Source: Acinetobacter equi
GTDB taxonomy: Bacteria > Pseudomonadota > Gammaproteobacteria > Pseudomonadales > Moraxellaceae
Assembly: GCF_001307195.1 (NCBI RefSeq)
Contig: NZ_CP012808.1
Span: 186,001-250,000 of the forward strand
Length of the DNA: 64,000 nucleotides
Direction: 5' to 3'
Under the pieces are notes generated by a model. It worked only from the letters and a program-made list of their open reading frames with translations, was not told where the DNA came from and searched no databases. The position numbers and the translations under genes were made by a program. Below are positions 1-8,159 of the stretch, piece after piece. Position 1 is the stretch's first letter. Each line of letters opens with the position of its first letter.

Positions 1-30
1 CCAGAACAAAAATCTACTTCAAATGCATAA
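1..30 (+). CDS. adeI: 3' end of the efflux membrane-fusion gene (adeI-like), partial
   Basis: Nine codons in frame 1 followed by TAA at 28-30 precede adeJ by 12 bases. In Acinetobacter the periplasmic adaptor gene adeI lies immediately before adeJ, so this is most likely its C-terminal tail. The peptide itself is too short to identify; the call rests on gene order. The AAGGAG at 29-34 that serves adeJ overlaps this stop codon, which suggests translational coupling. Confidence 0.6.
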   Translation, partial: PEQKSTSNA

Positions 31-42
31 GGAGTAGACTGA

Positions 43-3000
43 ATGGCTCAATTTTTTATTCATCGCCCCATCTTCGCATGGGTAATTGCATTGGTCATTA
101 TGTTGGCAGGGATTCTTTCCATCGCCAACATGCCAATTGCACAATATCCAACTGTTGCTCCACCAACAGTTACCATTTCAGCAACATATCCTGGCGCATC
201 AGCAAAGACAGTTGAAGATACTGTAACCCAGATCATTGAACAACAAATGAATGGTCTAGATGGTTTACGCTATATTTCATCTAACAGCTATGGTAATGGT
301 CAAGCATCGATAGCCGTAACATTTGAACAAGGTATTGATCCTGATATCGCACAAGTACAAGTTCAAAATAAATTACAATCTGCGACAGCATTACTTCCAC
401 AAGCGGTACAACGCCAAGGTGTAAAAGTTACCAAATCAGGTGCAAGCTTCTTACAAGTACTTGCCTTCTACTCTGATGATAACAAGCTAACAGGCGAAGA
501 TATTAAAGATTATGTAAACTCTTTTATTTCTGAACCACTTAGCCGTGTACCAGGTGTGGGTGAAGTGCAGGTATTCGGTAGTTACTATGCTATCCGTATT
601 TGGCTTGATCCTGCTAAATTAGCAAGCTTTCAACTAACACCAACAGACATTTCAAATGCAGTTCAAGCACAAAATGCTCAAGTTGCTGTTGGTCAAATTG
701 GTGGCGCTCCATCTGTTGAAGGTCAAGTTCTTAATGCGACAGTCAATGCACAAAGCTTATTGCAAACACCGGAACAATTCCGTGAAATTTTCTTAAAGAA
801 TACTTCGAATGGTGCACAAGTACGTTTAGGCGATGTTGCACGTGTTGAACTTGGTGCAGAAAACTACCAGTTTGATTCGAAATTTAATGGTAAACCTGCT
901 GGTGGTGTTGCGATTAAACTCTCAACAGGTGCTAATGCATTAGATACAGCAAAAGCAGTTGAAGCACAACTTAAAGAGATGCGTAACAACTATCCTGAAG
1001 GATTGAAAGATACCATCGCCTTTGATACAACGCCATTTATTCAAATCTCTATTGAGAATGTAGTAGAAACATTATTTGAAGCAATTGCGCTCGTATTCTT
1101 GGTAATGTTCTTATTCCTTCAAAACTGGCGTGCAACAATTATTCCAACCCTAGCCGTACCTGTTGTGGTATTGGGTACGTTTGCTGTTATTAATGTTTTT
1201 GGCTTCTCGATTAACACATTAACCATGTTTGCAATGGTATTGGCCATTGGTCTCTTGGTCGATGATGCAATTGTTGTAGTAGAAAACGTCGAACGTGTCA
1301 TTCAAGAAGAACATTTAGATCCAGTTCATGCAACTGAAGTTTCTATGAAACAAATTTCAGGTGCACTTGTCGGGATTACAAGTGTGTTATCTGCTGTATT
1401 CGTTCCAATGGCATTCTTTGATGGAACAACTGGTATTATTTATCGTCAGTTCTCCATCACACTTGTAACAGCAATGGTGTTATCACTATTAGTTGCCTTA
1501 ACATTTACTCCTGCTTTGTGTGCTACTTTACTCAAAGCACATGATCCAAATGCCGTTCCAAGCCAACGATTACATGCACGTTTCTTCAGATGGTTTAACC
1601 ACACATTTGAAAAAATCAGTCATAAATATCAAAACGGTGTAAACCGTATGACACACCATAAAGTATTTTCTGGTGTGCTATATGTGGTCGTAATTAGTGC
1701 AATTGTTGTTTTATTAAATAAACTGCCATCGGCATATTTACCAAATGAAGACCAAGGTGTCATCATTACATTGGTTCAATTACCAGATAATGCATCATTG
1801 CAACGTACTGAAAAAGTCGTTGATCAAATGAGTGCCTTCTATCGCGAAAAAGAAAAGGATGCTGTTGACTCTGTATTTAGTGTTGCTGGCTTCTCTTTTG
1901 CTGGTGTTGGACAAAACGTCGGCTTAGCTTTCGTTAAACTTAAAGACTGGAAATATCGTACGACACCTGAAACACAAATCGGGGCAATTATTCAACGTAG
2001 TATGATCATGAATGTCTTGTTTAAAGAAGCAACGTACATTCTTCCGCTACAATTACCAGCAATGCCTGAATTAGGCGTGAGCGATGGTTTTAACCTCGAA
2101 CTACGTGATGTTGGTGGTAATGGTCATGCAAAACTGAATGAAGCACGTGATGCAGTGGTAGCCATGGCTGCTCAAGATCCGCGCTTAATGCAAGTTCGTC
2201 AAAATGGTCAGCGTGATAATGCACAATATCAGATCAATGTTGATCAAGCTGTTGCGGGTGCAATGGGGATTAATATTGCAGATATTAACAACACCATGAG
2301 TATTGCTTGGGGTGGTTCATATGTGAATGACTTCATTGATCGTGGACGTGTGAAAAAAGTCTATGTTCAAGCCGAAGATAATGCACGTATGTTGCCTGAA
2401 GATCTTGATAAGTGGTATGTCCGAAATAATCAGAACACTATGGTACCGTTCTCGACATTTGCTACAGGCGAATGGACATATGGTTCACCATTGTTACAAC
2501 GCTATAACGGTGTTCCAGCGATTAATATTCAAGGTTCTCCTGCACCAGGCACTAGTTCGGGCGATGCAATGCTTGCAATGCAAGAAATCGTTAAAAAACT
2601 ACCTGAACAAGGGCTCAAAGGTTTTGACTTCCAATGGACAGGTATTTCTCTCGATGCACAAGATTCATCATCTCAAGCACCGATGGTATATGCACTTTCA
2701 TTATTAATCGTCTTCCTTTGCTTAGCAGCTTTATATGAAAGTTGGTCTATTCCATTCTCTGTAATTTTAGTTGTGCCATTAGGTGTAATTGGTGCAGTTG
2801 CATTAACATTCGCAGCAATGATTCTGAAAAGTGATCCAAACTTATCAGATAACATTTACTTCCAAGTCGCAATTATTACCGTGATTGGTTTATCTGCGAA
2901 GAATGCTATTTTAATTGTAGAGTTTGCAAAAGAACTGCAAGAAAAAGGTGAAGAACTTTTCGAAGCAACCATGCACGCTGCAAAAATGCGTTTACGTCCA

Positions 3001-3222
3001 ATTATTATGACAACACTCGCATTTGGTTTTGGTGTACTTCCACTTGCTCTATCTACAGGTGCTGGTGCAGGTAGTCAAAACTCTGTTGGTTATGGTGTGC
3101 TTGGTGGGGTTCTCTCTTCAACTTTACTGGGTATTTTCTTTATTCCAGTATTCTTTGTTTGGATTCGAAGCATATTCAAATATAAACCAAAACAAATAAA
3201 TAATCAGGAGCAATCATCGTGA
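43..3222 (+). CDS. adeJ: RND multidrug efflux pump inner-membrane permease AdeJ
   Basis: The 1059-residue product is a proton-driven RND/HAE1 transporter that takes drugs from the periplasm and inner membrane and passes them to the outer-membrane channel. The sequence shows the family start (AQFFIHRPIFAWVIA), a first membrane helix at about 10-30, two large periplasmic loops, and two blocks of membrane helices. The proton-relay Asp pair sits in GLLVDDAIVVVEN near residue 407. Length is as expected for AdeJ/AcrB. AAGGAG lies 8 bases before the ATG. The gene is in an operon with the adeI end upstream and adeK downstream, the stop overlapping the adeK start. AdeIJK is the constitutive intrinsic-resistance pump of Acinetobacter; assignment to AdeJ rather than AdeB rests on sequence pattern plus the adjoining outer-membrane gene. 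Confidence 0.95.
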   Translation: MAQFFIHRPIFAWVIALVIMLAGILSIANMPIAQYPTVAPPTVTISATYPGASAKTVEDTVTQIIEQQMNGLDGLRYISSNSYGNGQASIAVTFEQGIDPDIAQVQVQNKLQSATALLPQAVQRQGVKVTKSGASFLQVLAFYSDDNKLTGEDIKDYVNSFISEPLSRVPGVGEVQVFGSYYAIRIWLDPAKLASFQLTPTDISNAVQAQNAQVAVGQIGGAPSVEGQVLNATVNAQSLLQTPEQFREIFLKNTSNGAQVRLGDVARVELGAENYQFDSKFNGKPAGGVAIKLSTGANALDTAKAVEAQLKEMRNNYPEGLKDTIAFDTTPFIQISIENVVETLFEAIALVFLVMFLFLQNWRATIIPTLAVPVVVLGTFAVINVFGFSINTLTMFAMVLAIGLLVDDAIVVVENVERVIQEEHLDPVHATEVSMKQISGALVGITSVLSAVFVPMAFFDGTTGIIYRQFSITLVTAMVLSLLVALTFTPALCATLLKAHDPNAVPSQRLHARFFRWFNHTFEKISHKYQNGVNRMTHHKVFSGVLYVVVISAIVVLLNKLPSAYLPNEDQGVIITLVQLPDNASLQRTEKVVDQMSAFYREKEKDAVDSVFSVAGFSFAGVGQNVGLAFVKLKDWKYRTTPETQIGAIIQRSMIMNVLFKEATYILPLQLPAMPELGVSDGFNLELRDVGGNGHAKLNEARDAVVAMAAQDPRLMQVRQNGQRDNAQYQINVDQAVAGAMGINIADINNTMSIAWGGSYVNDFIDRGRVKKVYVQAEDNARMLPEDLDKWYVRNNQNTMVPFSTFATGEWTYGSPLLQRYNGVPAINIQGSPAPGTSSGDAMLAMQEIVKKLPEQGLKGFDFQWTGISLDAQDSSSQAPMVYALSLLIVFLCLAALYESWSIPFSVILVVPLGVIGAVALTFAAMILKSDPNLSDNIYFQVAIITVIGLSAKNAILIVEFAKELQEKGEELFEATMHAAKMRLRPIIMTTLAFGFGVLPLALSTGAGAGSQNSVGYGVLGGVLSSTLLGIFFIPVFFVWIRSIFKYKPKQINNQEQSS

Positions 3223-4670
3223 TGCAAAACATATGGTCTATTTCAGGTCGTAGCATTGCGGTATCTGCACTTGCGCTTGCTTTGACAGCTTGTCAAAGCA
3301 TGCGTGGTCCAGAACCCGTAGTACAATCTAATATACCTAGCACATATACCAATGCTTCTGGTACTTCTATTGCAGAACAAGGCTATAAAGATTTCTTTGC
3401 TGACGCTCGTTTAGTTAAAGTGATTGACCTAGCATTGGAAAATAACCGCGATTTACGTACAGCAACATTAAATATTCAGCGTACACAACAACAATACCAA
3501 ATTTCTAAAGACAACCAACTACCAACAATTGGTGCAAGCGGTGGTGTTTTACGTCAAGATACGATTACAGCACCTTCTCCTTACACAACTTATAGTGTTG
3601 GTTTAGGTGTAACATCATATGAATTAGATTTTTGGGGTCGTGTACGTAGTTTAAAAGACAGTGCGTTAGATACATATTTAGCAACTGCTAGCGCTCGTGA
3701 ATCGACTAAAATTGCCTTAATCAGTCAAGTCACGCAAGCATGGTTATCTTATGCTTTTGCGAATGCAAACTTGCAATTGGCTGAGCAGACTCTCACAAGC
3801 CAACAAAAGGCTTATGAGCTCAACAAAAAGCGCTTTGATGTCGGTATTGATAATGAACTATCCGTTCGACAAGCACAAATTTCTGTTGAAACTGCCCGTA
3901 GTGATGTTGGAAGTTATAAAACTCAAGTTTCTCAAGCACTCAATGCTCTAAACTTATTGGTTGGTCAACAAGTTCCTCAAGACTTATTACCACCTGCGCA
4001 TTTAGAAAAAGTGACAAACATTGAGGCAATTGGTACAGGCTTACCAAGTGACTTACTGAATAATCGCCCTGATTTACGTAGTGCGGAATATCAACTATCT
4101 GCTGCTGGTGCCAATATTGGTGCTGCAAAAGCTGCTTTATTCCCAACGATTACCTTAACAGGTAATGCTGGCTATTCATCTACAGATTTAAGTGATTTAT
4201 TTAAATCAGGAAGTTTTGTATGGTCTGTTGGTCCAAGTCTTAATCTTCCAATTTTTGACTGGGGCACACGTAAGTCAAACATTAAAATTGCAAAAATTGA
4301 TCAAGAAATTGCACTTTCTAACTATGAAAAAGCAATTCAATCTGCATTTAGTGAAGTGAACGATGCTCTTGCTGTTCGCACACATATTGCTGATCGCTTA
4401 TCGGCTCAAAAACGATTAGTCGAAGCTTCTAAAGCAACATATCGTTTATCTGATGCACGTTTCAAAGCGGGTATTGATGGCTATTTAAATGTACTCGATG
4501 CTCAACGAAGTTCTTATTCCGCTGAACAAGGTTTACTTGCTTTAGAACAAGCAAACCTCAATAACCAAGTTGAATTGTATAAATCTCTTGGTGGTGGTGT
4601 AAAAGCAATATCTTCAGAGCAACTTACAGCCGAGCCTTCTACTTCTGATCTAAAATATGGTAACAAATAA
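3222..4670 (+). CDS. adeK: Outer-membrane efflux channel AdeK (TolC/OprM family lipoprotein)
   Basis: This is the outer-membrane channel of the AdeIJK pump, 482 residues from ATG 3222. A GTG at 3219 is an alternative start adding one Met. The ATG shares its first base with the adeJ stop (TGATG), so the two genes are translationally coupled; AGGAG is at 3206-3210. The N-terminus is a lipoprotein signal with lipobox LTAC, Cys near residue 24. The rest shows the two repeated OEP domains with long helical segments and paired beta strands (for example SVGLGVTSYELDFWGRV and SVGPSLNLPIFDWG). The protein would be acylated and trimeric in the outer membrane. A terminator follows directly, so the operon ends here. 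Confidence 0.95.
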   Translation: MQNIWSISGRSIAVSALALALTACQSMRGPEPVVQSNIPSTYTNASGTSIAEQGYKDFFADARLVKVIDLALENNRDLRTATLNIQRTQQQYQISKDNQLPTIGASGGVLRQDTITAPSPYTTYSVGLGVTSYELDFWGRVRSLKDSALDTYLATASARESTKIALISQVTQAWLSYAFANANLQLAEQTLTSQQKAYELNKKRFDVGIDNELSVRQAQISVETARSDVGSYKTQVSQALNALNLLVGQQVPQDLLPPAHLEKVTNIEAIGTGLPSDLLNNRPDLRSAEYQLSAAGANIGAAKAALFPTITLTGNAGYSSTDLSDLFKSGSFVWSVGPSLNLPIFDWGTRKSNIKIAKIDQEIALSNYEKAIQSAFSEVNDALAVRTHIADRLSAQKRLVEASKATYRLSDARFKAGIDGYLNVLDAQRSSYSAEQGLLALEQANLNNQVELYKSLGGGVKAISSEQLTAEPSTSDLKYGNK

Positions 4671-4703
4671 AAAATCTAATCATGATTTTTTATATTGAAT
4701 AAA

Positions 4704-4729
4704 AGAGCTCACTTCGGTGGGCTTTTTTA
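4704..4729 (+). terminator. Intrinsic terminator after adeK
   Basis: AGCTCAC (4706-4712), loop TTCG and GTGGGCT (4717-4723) form a stem with one G-T pair, followed by a T run. It lies 34 bases after the adeK stop and is a standard rho-independent terminator for the adeIJK transcript. Confidence 0.85.
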
Positions 4730-4785
4730 TTGAGTAATGATTCGCTTTGAGATATTTTGATCTTCAATCTTTTAAAGTTTCATTT

Positions 4786-5151
4786 ATGACTATGCAATTA
4801 AGTAATTTAGAAACTATTCCTGGACATCGAATTCTACGTCAACTAGATGTGGTTTATGGAAGTACTGTAAGAAGTAAACACGTTGGTCGCGATTTGCTTG
4901 CAGGATTGAAAAACATTGTAGGTGGTGAATTAAAAGCCTATACCGAACTTTTAGAAGAATCTCGCCAAGAAGCAATGAATCGTATGATTGAAAAAGCACA
5001 ATCATTAGGTGCAAATGCGATTGTTGGTATTCGTTTCTCTACCTCAAATATTGCCCAAGGTGCTTCAGAACTTTTTGTTTATGGTACAGCAGTCATTATT
5101 GAGCCAAATACGATGACAAAACTTCCAGATCCATTTCCAGTACAAGGCTAA
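4786..5151 (+). CDS. YbjQ/UPF0145 family protein
   Basis: A 121-residue protein of the YbjQ family (UPF0145, often labelled putative heavy-metal-binding), a small fold that assembles as rings in structural work; no reaction is established. Characteristic stretches are VVYGSTVRS near the N-terminus, GLKNIVGGELKAY in the middle, and GANAIVGIRF plus ELFVYGTAV towards the end. The open frame extends back to a TTG at 4747, but the family alignment begins at MQLSNLE, so ATG 4786 (or 4792) is preferred; no strong SD is visible for either. It is followed after 5 bases by a second YbjQ-like gene, so the two are probably co-transcribed. Confidence 0.8.
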   Translation: MTMQLSNLETIPGHRILRQLDVVYGSTVRSKHVGRDLLAGLKNIVGGELKAYTELLEESRQEAMNRMIEKAQSLGANAIVGIRFSTSNIAQGASELFVYGTAVIIEPNTMTKLPDPFPVQG

Positions 5152-5156
5152 GAAAC

Positions 5157-5600
5157 ATGGATGGCTTACTGTTTAAAATTGCATTGACCGCTTTTCTATT
5201 TTTTATAGGATGGATTTTTGGTCGTCACATTGAGCATAAACACTTACATGAACTAGAAGTACAAGAAGAAAAATTAGCTTATATCACTATAGATACCAAT
5301 AAATTCAATACATCAAATCACTTTGGACAACTTGTGAGTAGTAATGTTGTACTCTCACATGACTATTTTAAATATATTATTTCTCTTATTCATAATTTCT
5401 TTGGTGGTCGTCTAAGCACTTATGAAACTGTACTTGATCGTGCAAGACGTGAGGCAGTTGTTCGACTCAAACAAGAAGCTGAGAAAATAGGAGCTCATCA
5501 TATTATGGGATTACGTCTAAGCACTACAGAAATGGGCATGGATGGTGGCATGATTGAAGTCTTTGCTTATGGAACGGCTATTTCTAATAAATCCCAATAA
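5157..5600 (+). CDS. Membrane-anchored YbjQ/UPF0145-like protein
   Basis: A 147-residue second member of the same family as the upstream gene, but with an N-terminal membrane helix (LLFKIALTAFLFFIGWIFG) that replaces part of the usual start. The family core is seen in FFGGRLSTYETVL, RREAVVRLKQEAEKIGAHHIMGLRLSTT and the closing EVFAYGTAI. The paralogous pair suggests a soluble subunit and an anchored subunit that may act together; that is inference. Function is unknown. It is convergent with the following minus-strand gene, whose end is only 12 bases away, with no obvious terminator between. Confidence 0.75.
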   Translation: MDGLLFKIALTAFLFFIGWIFGRHIEHKHLHELEVQEEKLAYITIDTNKFNTSNHFGQLVSSNVVLSHDYFKYIISLIHNFFGGRLSTYETVLDRARREAVVRLKQEAEKIGAHHIMGLRLSTTEMGMDGGMIEVFAYGTAISNKSQ

Positions 5601-5612
5601 AATGAAATACAT

Positions 5613-6371
5613 CTAATATTGATAATCTTTTTCATAAGACTTTGGAATAACATATCTTACTCCATTAAATCTGAGTAAGAAATTTTGCTTTGAAGTCTTT
5701 CTATTTATTTCAAAACAATTTTCCTCATCCCCTGTCATTTCATAATGCTCTAGCCGACTACGAACTTGAATATCGAAATATCCATGTGTTTTTGTTGGTC
5801 GCATCACTAAGACTGAGTTTCGTTCTTCAATATCTGCATTACAACGCGTATCAGTATCCACAATGTATTCATTCACAATCAGACTATCTAGAATATGTTT
5901 TTTATTGTCTAAATCATATAAATTTAAGATAGTCGCATGATATGGGTGAACTTGAGATCTTAGAGAATAGTTTAATCTCAATCCAACAATACGATAACTA
6001 GGCTTCACAAAATAAGGAGCAAAATCCCAAGTAATACTCAAAAGTTCAACTGCATCTGAAAGTAATTTATCTTCAATGGCATAAAAGTAATCAACTTTTC
6101 TATTTTTATGATTCACACCTAAAATATAAAGTTGATAATCTCCTATTTCTTTTTCCTCATCATATTGCTGAACCGCATACACCATTAATAACTGATTTTC
6201 ATTTTGAGGATTAGCCTTACAACTTATTAAATGACTTGGATTAAACTCTAAATCAACTTGGTTAAGCACATGGTCAATATTTTGTTCATTTTCACAATTA
6301 AATGCATAAACAAAAGATGAGATAAATAATTGTAAAAATATTGCTAAAAAATTAATTTTTATCATGATCAA
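5613..6371 (-). CDS. Secreted or periplasmic protein of unknown function
   Basis: I do not recognise this family. The 252-residue product starts with a clear signal peptide (MIMIKINFLAIFLQLFISSFVYA) followed by FNCENEQN, so it is probably exported. The mature part holds six cysteines, which could form disulfides in the periplasm, and no catalytic motif I can name. It lies downstream of the SDR gene on the same strand with a 9-bp hairpin between them, so it may be partly read through from that gene. Confidence 0.65.
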   Translation of the reverse strand: MIMIKINFLAIFLQLFISSFVYAFNCENEQNIDHVLNQVDLEFNPSHLISCKANPQNENQLLMVYAVQQYDEEKEIGDYQLYILGVNHKNRKVDYFYAIEDKLLSDAVELLSITWDFAPYFVKPSYRIVGLRLNYSLRSQVHPYHATILNLYDLDNKKHILDSLIVNEYIVDTDTRCNADIEERNSVLVMRPTKTHGYFDIQVRSRLEHYEMTGDEENCFEINRKTSKQNFLLRFNGVRYVIPKSYEKDYQY

Positions 6372-6375
6372 AATC

Positions 6376-6400
6376 GACTTCTAATCATGCTTTAGAAGTC
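6376..6400 (-). terminator. Hairpin between the SDR gene and the secreted unknown
   Basis: GACTTCTAA (6376-6384) and TTAGAAGTC (6392-6400) form a perfect 9-bp stem with a 7-base loop. On the minus strand it is followed by GATTTTG, a weak U tract, so it may be an attenuating terminator for the upstream SDR transcript. Confidence 0.5.
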
Positions 6401-6417
6401 TTCCTCATTAAAAAATA

Positions 6418-7224
6418 TCACTTCACTTTCGTTTTTCTAATCATTTTATATAAGGTACTTGGTGAAATCCTTGAAACCCAAGTTCCTAAAACTTCTTTAC
6501 GTCCACCAATTACAATATATTCTTGCCCATTCAGTAAAGCTTTAATCGAAATATCTGCAAAGTCTTCAGGTTCTAAACCATTTTCAATAGCTTCATCCTG
6601 ATGTCCTTGTGGCTGTCCTGCACCATTTAAAGCATTAAATGACACATTGGTTTTAACAAAACCTGGAAAAATTACAGAAACATCAACCCCCTCATTGGCA
6701 ACTTCAGCACGTAAACTATTTGCCCACATATGAACTGCGCCTTTAGCAGCTGAATATGTCGCACGATACTGCGTACCCAATAAACCAGCCACACTTGAAA
6801 CAAAAACAATTCGACCCGATTTCTGCGCTAAAAATGTAGGTAAAACAGTTTTTGTTAAAAAGACTTGAGAAAAATAATCCACTTCCATAATGGCACGTTC
6901 AGTTTGCATAGTTGTATCTGCAATTAAAGCTCTTTGGCTTAAACCAGCATTATTAATCAGCCAATCAATTCTTCCTTTTGCATTCAAAACTTTTTTATAT
7001 GCCTGAAGTACCTGTTCTTCATCCGTAATATCGGCAGCAACAGATAAATGTTTTTCAGAATGGAGTAAGGCTAAACGAACACTTTCCAATTCATCTACAC
7101 GGCGTGCTGTTAAAATTACTTCTGCACCTAATGCAGCACACTTTTCTGCCAAAGCTTTTCCTAAACCTGAAGATGCGCCAGTAATCCAAACCACTTTATT
7201 TTCTAAGTTTTTTAATTTACTCAT
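6418..7224 (-). CDS. Short-chain dehydrogenase/reductase (SDR) family oxidoreductase
   Basis: A classical SDR of 268 residues. It has the cofactor-binding TGASSGLG motif near residue 15, the NNAG motif (LINNAGLS) near 82, and the catalytic Ser with YSAAKG (Tyr-x-x-x-Lys) near 157. The substrate cannot be read from the sequence; the C-terminal extension resembles DltE/YqjQ-like SDRs thought to act on lipids or ketones. The frame extends to a TTG at 7254, but AGGAAG lies upstream of ATG 7224, so that start is chosen. Neighbours on the same strand are an unknown gene upstream and a secreted unknown downstream. Confidence 0.85.
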   Translation of the reverse strand: MSKLKNLENKVVWITGASSGLGKALAEKCAALGAEVILTARRVDELESVRLALLHSEKHLSVAADITDEEQVLQAYKKVLNAKGRIDWLINNAGLSQRALIADTTMQTERAIMEVDYFSQVFLTKTVLPTFLAQKSGRIVFVSSVAGLLGTQYRATYSAAKGAVHMWANSLRAEVANEGVDVSVIFPGFVKTNVSFNALNGAGQPQGHQDEAIENGLEPEDFADISIKALLNGQEYIVIGGRKEVLGTWVSRISPSTLYKMIRKTKVK

Positions 7225-7322
7225 CTTTAAACTTCTTCCTGAATTTAAATTCAAATTTCGCTTATTCTTTCATACATCATCTGAAATGATCTTTGGCAAA
7301 AAAGATGAAAGATCGCATATTG

Positions 7323-7976
7323 CTAATTCTTTTCTAAAAAGCCCATAAAATAACGAAAATAAACTTGCGATGTTTCTAAATCAAAATGAGGCACAATTTT
7401 TTGAATGCGTTTATATCCTAATTGTGTGGTGACATTAATCACTCCATTTAAGGTTTTGTCGACCACAAGATTAAACTTCAGCATATCTTTCGGTGTACGA
7501 ATTAACTGACTTACGCCTTGATCAATAATTTTAATAAATAAATCAAATGTTGGGCGAATAAAAGTAGAACTACCCAAATTTAATTGTTCAACACAATTTA
7601 AAGCTTCATTCGCTAAAATATCATCAACAGTATAAGTTAAGAACCATTCACCATCTCGTTCTTCCATTTGCTCATAAATATAATTCACCATGGGCTTTAA
7701 ACGTTCATTACTAAATAAAGAAATTGCCCATGGCATATATTTTTTTAAATTATCGGTAATTTGTTGCAGCGTATGTTCTGTTTCACCTACACCTTTAAAA
7801 TTTTGTGCCGTAATAATACTAAAAACACGGTCAATCACTTCACATGAAATTTCGGTAAGAACATCACCTAAGGGCTTGGCTAAATTACTCGAACCGTCTT
7901 GATTCATTTCATGATGAATGCACTGAAACTTTTGAAATGTAGGCAAATTTAACTGTATACAAATTCGATAACCCAT
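7323..7976 (-). CDS. Conserved hypothetical protein
   Basis: A 217-residue protein that I cannot assign. It has no signal peptide or membrane helix, looks largely helical, and is rich in hydrophobic and acidic stretches. The frame runs to a GTG at 7983-7985, but that codon sits inside the GGAGTG Shine-Dalgarno; ATG 7976 lies 8 bases after GGAG and is the real start. It is divergent from valS, with 183 bases between the starts. Confidence 0.7.
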   Translation of the reverse strand: MGYRICIQLNLPTFQKFQCIHHEMNQDGSSNLAKPLGDVLTEISCEVIDRVFSIITAQNFKGVGETEHTLQQITDNLKKYMPWAISLFSNERLKPMVNYIYEQMEERDGEWFLTYTVDDILANEALNCVEQLNLGSSTFIRPTFDLFIKIIDQGVSQLIRTPKDMLKFNLVVDKTLNGVINVTTQLGYKRIQKIVPHFDLETSQVYFRYFMGFLEKN

Positions 7977-8159
7977 AAAATTCACTCCAATTTTTATCTT
8001 AAATTTTCAACTCAAATCATTGTTTTCATGAAAATGATCTTAACTCACTATCACATCATTTTTTATCTATCTGTTTAACATAGCGTACACATCACTAAGA
8101 TGTCATTTTTTTTGCTACAATAGTTCTAATTATTCATTCACTTTTAATCCGTTCTGACT

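Noticed and set aside
1119..1301. Antisense frames inside adeJ
   Set aside because: Low-complexity shadows of the membrane-helix codons of adeJ, with no ribosome binding site.
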